Positions 57,701 through 64,000 of a stretch of 64,000 nt of DNA are shown here, piece by piece. Origin of the DNA: Hygrocybe punicea (lineage: Eukaryota; Basidiomycota; Agaricomycetes; Agaricales; Hygrophoraceae); contig OY744469.1 in NCBI GenBank assembly GCA_963556145.1, positions 2,542,001-2,606,000 of the forward strand, read 5' to 3'. How positions within the stretch are numbered: position 1 is the first letter of the stretch; every line of letters starts with the position of its first letter. Under the pieces are notes generated by a model that made no database searches, was not told the DNA's origin, and saw only the letters and a program-made list of their open reading frames with translations. Position numbers and translations under genes: made by a program.

Positions 57701-58531
57701 GCATTACAACTGCACCCACATGCCCAAGTCTTGGCCGTACATTGACCAAATCAAATTGCAACATTATCATGCTGATCCACCACCACAGGCACTGGCTATC
57801 AAACTGTACTCAATTCTTGTTAACTCAATGCCTGATGAGTGAACCGGATCAACGATCACATGGTTTAATTCACCGTTGCGTGCCAATCAAGATGTTCAGA
57901 CATTGGTAGACATGATTCAGATCGGTCAATGGTATGGATGCAAGGCAAGTACTATGGCAAAGCAGTGTTTTGAAGCTGACAATGTTGTCCTCAGCGTGAC
58001 AAAAAGACATGCCGCCCTGCTGTGCGCTTTCATGACATGGAGAAAGAGTTATCCATTAAATCTACTTCTGCACCTGGGCCCATGGATCCTGACTCAAGCT
58101 CAGGCGAGTCCGACTCAGAGTCTGAGTCAGATGTGGAATGTGATGATGCAGGCAACGAGGACCTACTGGGGATTGAGGGAGGTGCCTTTCAGGTGGACGA
58201 CGACATCGACTTGAACTCGAGTGAGCTGAGGACCCTTTTGGATGCCAATTTGGAAAAGATACAGACCCATACCTCACTGGCAGTGAGCCAGACCCAGCGC
58301 CAGGCAGCGGAGCCTCCGCTAGACTGGGATTTTTGAATTTTACTACAGTGTGCTACCTTGTAACTGTTTTTCACCGCCGAAAATTTATTCACCGCATTAT
58401 TAACTATTTATTCACTTGTTAATAACTAGGAAGTGAATATATGCGATTAACATGCGTTAAAAATACCTGCAAGGCTGACCTGTTACTAACATCTGTTACT
58501 AACCAGCCCTTGACTTATTCACGGTACCCTA
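54771..58531 (+). mobile_element. hAT transposon (hAT1), complete ends, 3761 bp
   Basis: Left end TAGGGTACCGTGAGTAA (54771-54787), right end its inverted copy with one change (58515-58531). Flanks GTGTGACT (54763-54770) and GTATGACT (58532-58539) form an 8-bp target duplication with one mismatch, as expected for hAT. Both subterminal regions carry repeated TTAATAAC/GTTACTAAC words (54797-54880 and 58370-58505), likely transposase binding sites. The internal transposase has two in-frame stops, so this copy is probably not autonomous. Confidence 0.9.
55002..58336 (+). pseudogene. hAT1 transposase (two premature stops)
   Basis: It starts at ATG 55002 with an N-terminal domain (RELQDLRELLENLPDALPAP ... 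LDPATVSRMKGDVPSAVCETFRALF) shared with the hAT2 copy. After a GT-AG intron at about 55367-55428 it reads VPVPASDLLKPTE and meets TAA at 55460-55462, where hAT2 reads on. Next come a BED-like zinc finger (YYGCVADGCDCIRV...CVLRHAASC) and a TGA at 55912-55914. The DUF659 region follows (EKLIPNEAAFVRKECIEML...LTLTFDG, near 56220-56290), then the dimerisation helix (EYPFNAPIARDSDIIAWWEAL, near 57645). The end is an acidic tail (DPDSSSGESDSESESDVEC, near 58100). Several introns join the pieces. Confidence 0.8.
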
Positions 58532-58539
58532 GTATGACT
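58532..58539. repeat. hAT1 right target-site duplication
   Basis: GTATGACT, paired with the left copy at 54763-54770. Confidence 0.8.
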
Positions 58540-58935
58540 GCAACACCAACGCTACGTGGCGACAATCCTGAGGTATGAAAAGCTTACTTTTAAGCAATAT
58601 CAACTGAACTCCAGCGCCGTAGCTTGCTGCACCAAAGCCAGCGCCAACAGTGAAATGGCGTGACATGTCCACCACAATTATGCGTGAGCCAATGGACGAT
58701 GCCAACATACCTTCACCACATTCAGCTAGTACCCCACCGACAGCCCCAGACTTAAGTGAAAGCCCACGTTCAGATGGATATGATATTTTAGACCAACCCC
58801 CCCCAGACTTAACAGGGATAAACGGTGCAGGTTTCAACATAGCGATGGAGATTGATGTCGAGTCTCCCATTCTCCTTGATATTCACTCTGATAAACCCTC
58901 AGCCCCTCAACAGAAGAGTAGGTTGCCACCACTGC
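58540..58935 (+). other. Fragment resembling the tail of another hAT transposase
   Basis: A plus-strand frame (58650-58964) reads PTVKWRDMST near its start, similar in place and style to the RFHDMEKEL stretch before the acidic tail of hAT1, then a Pro/Asp-rich end. The orientation is opposite to hAT2, which starts just to the right. It could be a coincidence of a short frame. Confidence 0.3.
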
Positions 58936-58969
58936 TCCGGTGCCAGCTTCGAATCTTGATGTGATCAGC

Positions 58970-61871
58970 CAGCGTTGACAAGTGTTGATGGCTGCACTTT
59001 GCGCTGTTCAACCAGGTGATAATGGACATTGTCCGTTCATCTGCCATTGATACCACCGTTACTGAATATATTTTAATGGCAAGCACCTTGAAAAGTTACA
59101 AATGTGAGACGTGGAACAATATAAATGAGGCTCACATACCCCAAGAACCATGCCAAATGGTTTCTTCTGTATGGCAATCCACCATTGACGCACAGTCTCA
59201 CCAGGGTGGAATTGTCGATCAAATGGATCATCGCCATCTACAAAACCTTTGAACTCTGATTTCAGACTAGTGAGAGCTTGAGCATGGGTTAGATGTGCCA
59301 ATCGTGGGTTTCGTTCTTGCATGATCTCTTTGGAATTCTTCTTCGTTAGGTCGCCATCATATGCATCACCAAACTCATTCCTCAGCATCTTTTGAAGACA
59401 AAGACCCACACGGCATATGATGTGGTCCGGAGTCCTTGTTTTTACTGACTGCTGACCATTAAATCTTGATATGGTGATTGGTGGGATGGCCAATGGGTTG
59501 ATGTTCCCTCCACGAAAGATCAGAGCACCCCGGTAATCTAGAGAAAATTCAAGTTCACTTTCGACAACATAATTAGGAAGTAATAGTCATACGAGGATCC
59601 AGAAAGAAGGCAGCTACATATATATCAGTTGGTGCATGGTTGATCATACCATCAAAGCGGCGGTTGGTTATGGCACGGATTTGCTCTTTGACAGCGTCGG
59701 GGAGTGAGCTTGGACATAATTTTGACAACAGTTGCTCAAGCTGAGCCACAATCGCAAGCCAGAATAGATAGCATCAGCTGCTGTTGAATGAGAAGACTCG
59801 AGGCACTTGATAGACTTGGCAAATGGACCAATGACTTCAAGCAGCTTGGTGAGATCAAGTTCGAGTTGTAATATCTGCGTTGCATCATCCAATCCCTGAA
59901 TTACTTTGCTTAGAACCTACTATGATAGAACGGATTGTTGTCATACCACGATGTGGATCTGAAGCTCATTATTACCCTCATTGCTGGCAGTCCTCGCAAT
60001 ACTGACTCTCCAGACCAATAGATTGTCCCAAAACGTGTCTCACCAATAGTTTCCAAGCCACGACGAATGCCCATCTTTGCTCGCTGATGTCTCCATTGTG
60101 TATGTAGACTTGTTAATAAATGCAATAATCCCTCGTAAAACACCAACAACCTGTCTCAGGTCAGCAGCCATGGACAAGTGATCTCACAGGCAAAAGAATG
60201 TACTGGCTTGAAGTAATCCAACACACAGATCTCTGTTAATGTTAGACTCAACTCATGGCAAGCATCTTGCAGGTTAAGGATATGAGTGTTTTGCAGAGAT
60301 GTAAGTCGACGGCCTTTTGACGTATTCCCTGTATTGTCAGAGCATGCAGCGGAGAATCTGTATGGCCCTATTTCGACGATGAACTACAAACATTTAGCTT
60401 CAGAACATCTTATATCAAACTGTCATAACGCACTCCATTCAACAACTCTGCAATATACTCTCCCATGTGGCTCAGCCGTGATGCATCATCCAGGGCTAGA
60501 CAGAATGTTCAATGTTCTGCAGTTGTCACATGAACCGAGTAAAGTCCATTCGAGCTACGAAGTTTCCCTCCATCAAATGTGATGGTCAGGTCTCGACAGG
60601 TGCGCAAATATCTGATGGTTGCTTGTTGGATGTTGGCTGCTTCATTCGGTATGAGCTTGTCAGACAGGGTGGTTTCTGAGGGGGGATTGTAGTTGCAATT
60701 CAATGTGGAGATGAACATCTTGAATTCATGTGAGTTGACAACAACAGGAGGGATGCCGTTGCATGTGATGAACAAGAGAAGGGCATGGTTGCCTGCTTTC
60801 TGGATGTTTTTTCAACCTTCCCGAACAAAGTCTTGCATTGAACTGGTTCGTTTTGGTTGGGAAGTTTGTGCATCCGAGTCTACCCTCCTTCTTTTCCCTG
60901 ACGCTATTCCCACAACTGTCTCCACATCGTTCCCATCACCTTCACAAACACTAAGATAGGCTTTTGGTCCTACTGCTTTGTCTGCCATCAGCTTGATGAC
61001 CTCGTGTCACAGGTTTGCTGGTATGTAATTGCAGTTCTTTGAATGCTTTAAAACCCGCTGCCGATCTCATGGCCATTTCCAGGTAACCTTGCAATGGGTA
61101 CTTGCAATGCACCGATATCATTTGGTCACCGTTTGGCTATAACCCTTCTGCTCCCACTCCTCGGCTGTCACTCGATATGGTCGTGAGATCTTGAGCAACA
61201 ACGGATGTTTCTTTGCACCGCCTCACCTGCTGTCATCTGATTCCTCAGTTGTTGGGTAGTCGGAATCATGAAAATCCTGTACAATTTTGGTATCGGGTCT
61301 TTTCTGCTTGCTTTTTCCCTTCCCTTTTTTAGATTTTAATTGTTCCAGGGAAGGTTCATTTCCGGGAACGATTTCAGAGGTGGAATTGGAGGGCTTATCT
61401 ACAGGTTCACTCGGTTTTGGAAGATCAGATGCTGGCACTGGCACCTGCACAAGAATTGATGAGCAAGACTTGTCACGAATGCAGATCTAGGTGTCATACT
61501 TCCTTCCCATAGTTTTTATAGACTTTCCGTGCTGCTTCTTTCAGCTGTCTCACCCATTTGAGCAGTCCCTGATTTTCAGGGTATGCTGTAAGATATTCGC
61601 CAAGAACATCAGTTGCTGCACACATGTTCTTGCCTCGCTCCTCCAGATATATCTGTCCATCCTTGACAAACAATGCCCTAAAAGTCTCACAAACAGCAGA
61701 AGGGACATCTCCTTTCATGCGGCGTAGTACAGCTGGATCAAGTGTGAAGGAGATTAATGGATATTCACTGTTTTCGACTGATGGGGCAGGTAAAGCATCA
61801 GGCAGGTTCTCGAGGAGTACCCGGAGGTCCTGGAGTTCTCGCTTTGTCGCTAGCAGAAGTGGCAGGGTCAT
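58970..61871 (-). pseudogene. hAT2 transposase (decayed or multi-exon)
   Basis: Parts in order: the N-terminal domain (61871-61494: RELQDLRVLLENLPDALPAP ... VCETFRALF), a VPVPASDLPKPSEPVDKP linker (61450-61223), the DUF659 start (ETTLSDKLIPNEAANIQQATIRYL..LTITFDGGKL, 60700-60540), and middle helical pieces (60149-59668). The C-terminal dimerisation part is GETVRQWWIAIQKKPFGMVL (near 59170), then, after an intron, VLAIKIYSVTVVSMADERTMSIITW. The BED finger expected near 61000-61200 was not confirmed. Frames between 59500 and 60500 are short, so some damage is likely. Confidence 0.65.
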
Positions 61872-61884
61872 TCTGAAGGCTCGG

Positions 61885-62679
61885 TGTAAAGGCGAGGTCG
61901 GGGTGGCTGCGGAATAATAATCCTAAGCCTGTGGGGTCAGCGTAGAAGTGACTAGGAATAGTCTAACAAGCTTCAGTAAGATAATAGGATATAAAAAGTA
62001 AGAAGCCGCCGAGTAAACTATTGAAATCTATCGAGACCGATCGAAGCCGACGAAGCCGACGATGTCGGGTACGGCGGGTCGGGTGTCGGGTGACGAGAAA
62101 CGTAGAGATTAAGATGGTAGAAGGACGGGGAGTGTGTCGAGGAATCCGACGAGCAATGTGTGCGATGGAATTTACTGAGAGACTAATTCTCAGAGAGAGG
62201 AAATGGGGGAACTGGTTTTCTTATTTTGAGACGGCGCTTGGGCACCGTTTTTATACTACAAAGTTCTGTACCTAGATTCGGACGAGAGTCCTCGGCCGAT
62301 GAGAGGAAACAAAGGAGAATAAAAATGGGGAAGTAGGAAGAGCGTTGCGAGGCGACGATGACAGGGAAAATGGGTGGAAGATATAAAAAACCGTAAAAGA
62401 TGCAAAATACTTTACTATATCCCCATAAGGGAGACGCTAGGCGTGAATAAGGCAAGTCCAATGTCGGGATCCCAGTCCGATGAGATCTATCTTTGATATT
62501 TGAAGTTCCGCAAGTTTAGGAGATAGACCGACCAGGTACGTGAGCGGCCGTGCTAGTCGGTATGCATCGGGTTGCGTCGGGTTGCATCAGGTTCGAACGT
62601 AGATTGCTAGAGACGTCGGGTTCGAGCGGATTCGCTAGATATCGATGTTACGGCCTCAGAGGGTCGAGGACCCTCTACA
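61885..62679 (-). repeat. Solo LTR of the gypsy family, 795 bp, 4-bp target duplication TCGG
   Basis: The same sequence family as the LTR at 4093-4875, in the same orientation, without internal gag or pol on either side. TCGG precedes it (61881-61884) and follows it (62680-62683). Taking out the LTR and one TCGG joins CTCTACC and GAGCCTTCA on the minus strand, giving the hAT leader uninterrupted. A solo LTR of this kind arises by recombination between the two LTRs of a full element. Confidence 0.92.
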
Positions 62680-62759
62680 TCGGTAGAGTAGCAAGGATAC
62701 AAGTAGTCAATTACAATACAAAAAACTAAAGATTTAGCCACTGTATAGAAGAGACACCA

Positions 62760-62890
62760 GGTCCAACAGGCCACCTTGTCTGACTCAAATTCACCCAAAT
62801 TCACTCAGCGTTTTGGACCCCTCTGAAATTTGCCAGCACATTTGCGCAAATCTGCCCAGCAAATCTGCCCAGTGCAAATTTGCCAAAGCT
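62760..62890. repeat. Subterminal repeats of hAT2 (AAATTTGCC / AAATTCACCC words)
   Basis: CAAATTCACCC and AAATTCAC stand side by side at 62786-62808. AAATTTGCC, TTTGCGCAAATC, AAATCTGCCC (twice) and CAAATTTGCC follow to 62885. Repeated words next to a hAT end are typical transposase-binding arrays. Similar words occur at the hAT3 end (54640-54660). Confidence 0.6.
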
Positions 62891-62906
62891 AAATCCTGGT
62901 ACACTA

Positions 62907-63270
62907 ATTGACACATTCAGCATGGGAGGTGGGGACAACCTGGAGGCTGCCGAATTGGCGACAAGGACACTAGTGTTGAATACATTAGTGTTACGATTGT
63001 GTCCTGGAAGGGAGAACAATTGTGACGGAAAGGGGGCCATGGCCACAGCACTATACTTAGATCTATGGTGGGGCAGACTACTATTATGGTAGGGGTAATT
63101 ATTAGAATGAAAATTGAATGTATAAAATGTCCGGTGGCCACTGGTTTACTACCATTTACTCATCACATGAGCATGTTCTCACGCTTCCATCTTTGGCCTG
63201 GTTACCTTGTGACTTTGGCTGAGGGAACCAGTTTCAATATGGCTAGTATATTACAAAATAGTAAGTAGAA
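62907..63270. other. No gene seen
   Basis: Begins with ATTGACAC, the candidate target duplication next to the hAT2 end. Otherwise only short frames; probably the 3' flank of the GCR1-like gene. Confidence 0.4.
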
Positions 63271-63283
63271 TTAAGCATATTTC

Positions 63284-64000
63284 TCAAGTGTACCCTCCTG
63301 CGGCAGACACAACATCTTCCCACCCAGTCCCGCCTTTCTTCTGGAGATACTCACAGAACTTCCAAGCCAAAAAGTGCGGTTCATATTTCTCACGCAGGAA
63401 GCGAAGGGCAAGCTTCGTGTCCCAGCAGTGCCAGTTTGACAGCTCCTGTACCAGCTGTACATAGGCAAATGCAAGGATATATCCTTGGTGTAACAAGGAT
63501 TTTCAAGGATATATCCTTGCATTTGCCTAGCTGTACAACCTTCTTCCGACGTGTGTGGGGTGTCTTCAAGGTGGGCAGATTCTGTCTCCACTTTGCCCCC
63601 CACTGCTCCTCAAGTTGGCGTGTGGAGAGGTAGCCATCCAGGCCATTTTCCCACTCCTCCCAGATGGTGGTGATGCTTGTGACCTCTGGGTACAGGTAGT
63701 GGGGCAACCAGTCTTCAGCACACCATTCCCAGCTGTGTTGATGCAGCTGAGACTCCGGATAGGCAAGGACAAGGTCCTTCCACTTTTCAAGCTGCAGGCC
63801 AGAGATGTGGTCATTAGTAAAAGGTGGTGTTGATGAGATTGATATGGGTGGAGATGAAGGGATGGCTGGGGCAGGCTCTGGGCTGAAACCAGCAGAGACA
63901 GAAGGGTTGGCTGTGGTGGGCAGTTGTGAGACATGAAGTCCAGATGGCAAGCTGGAGATTTTAATTGTAATGGTGGGTGCTTGGGATGGTGAGGATGGTG
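63284..64000 (-). pseudogene. GCR1-like DNA-binding-domain protein, broken by a MITE (partial at right edge)
   Basis: Minus-strand frame open from the window edge. A Pro/Ser-rich stretch (FSPEPAPAIPSSPPISISSTPP) precedes a GCR1_C-like domain: EVTSITTIWEEWENGLDGYLSTRQLEEQWGAKWR..TPHTRRKKVVQL. Such domains are frequent in agaricomycete mobile-element and regulatory proteins. At 63529 a 68-bp palindromic element interrupts the frame. Beyond it the reading resumes in another frame as QLVQELSNWHCWDTKLALRFLREKYEPHFLAWKFCEYLQKK, ending with a stop near 63284. The insertion plus its 8-bp duplication adds 76 bp, which shifts the frame. The N-terminus is outside the window. Confidence 0.7.
63462..63529. 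mobile_element. 68-bp MITE with 26-bp perfect terminal inverted repeats
   Basis: It starts TAGGCAAATGCAAGG and ends with the exact inverse; the arms are 26 bp (63462-63487 and 63504-63529) around a 16-bp loop. The arms contain the self-palindrome CAAGGATATATCCTTG. Flanks GCTGTACA at 63454-63461 and 63530-63537 are an exact 8-bp target duplication, as for hAT elements. Confidence 0.92.

Larger units (their letters stand above)
58936..62906 (-). mobile_element. hAT transposon (hAT2), interrupted by a solo LTR
   Basis: Minus-strand relative of hAT1. Its likely 5' end is TAGTGTACCAGGATTTAGC (reading minus from 62906), comparable to the TAGGGTACCGTG end of hAT1. The leader (62784-62680) aligns with the hAT1 leader (CAAGGTGGCC ... 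TTTTTTGTATT ... CTACTTGTAT), and the alignment continues on the far side of the LTR at 61884. Pieces then follow in the same domain order as hAT1 down to about 58970. The 3' terminal repeat was not found, so the left border is approximate and may be truncated. Confidence 0.75.

Noticed and set aside
1..64000. CRISPR array, prokaryotic operon or phage features
   Set aside because: Introns, hAT/gypsy elements and eukaryotic families fill the window; no regularly spaced direct repeats with unique spacers were seen.

Overview
This window reads as nuclear DNA of a filamentous basidiomycete, most likely an Agaricomycete. The genes are packed closely and cut by many introns of about 47-60 bp. Several proteins match typical fungal families (ERG4, Clr2, KAR9/GAS2, Pat1, sterol O-acyltransferase), and the repeats are LTR, DIRS-like, Helitron and hAT elements of the kind found in these fungi. 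No genus can be named from the sequence.

Layout. (1) 1-10.56 kb is a repeat block. It holds the 5' half of a Ty3/gypsy element on the minus strand (5' LTR, primer-binding site, gag, start of pol), a degraded DIRS-like gag/RT remnant, an older plus-strand LTR split by a second solo LTR, and a decayed Helitron helicase piece abutting that LTR. (2) 10.84-51.3 kb is a block of thirteen genes with no recognisable mobile element: ERG4 sterol reductase, a Hrt3/FBXO9-like F-box protein, a DNAJB12-like ER co-chaperone, COX9, PP2A B subunit CDC55, silencing factor Clr2, a KAR9-GAS2 cytoskeletal linker, a TRAPPC12-like TPR protein, sterol O-acyltransferase, glycogen debranching enzyme, decapping activator PAT1, a GT2-like membrane glycosyltransferase and a mitoferrin (MRS3/4) carrier. 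A vWA-domain protein and one unrecognised gene close the block. (3) 51.3-62.9 kb is a cluster of three hAT transposons. One (54771-58531) has clear terminal repeats and an 8-bp target duplication. Another (about 58.9-62.9 kb) carries a solo copy of the same LTR family seen at 4.1-4.9 kb, inserted in its 5' leader. (4) 63.27-64 kb is the start of a gene with a GCR1-like DNA-binding domain, broken by a 68-bp palindromic MITE and running off the right edge.

The host genes are unrelated housekeeping functions: ergosterol synthesis (ERG4) and storage (ARE), ubiquitin ligation, ER folding, respiration, phosphatase signalling, heterochromatin, nuclear positioning, secretion, glycogen use, mRNA decay and mitochondrial iron. 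They are not a cluster acting on one pathway. Exon boundaries were placed by hand from GT/AG signals plus reading-frame continuity with remembered family motifs. For the genes with full exon lists the summed lengths are multiples of three.

The strongest sequence-level observations are the layered transposon insertions with readable target duplications: LTR in hAT, LTR in LTR, and MITE in ORF. There is also a shared uncharacterised N-terminal domain in two hAT transposases, and several introns that seem to use GC-AG or otherwise non-canonical borders. I did not find a convincing new defence or metabolic system.
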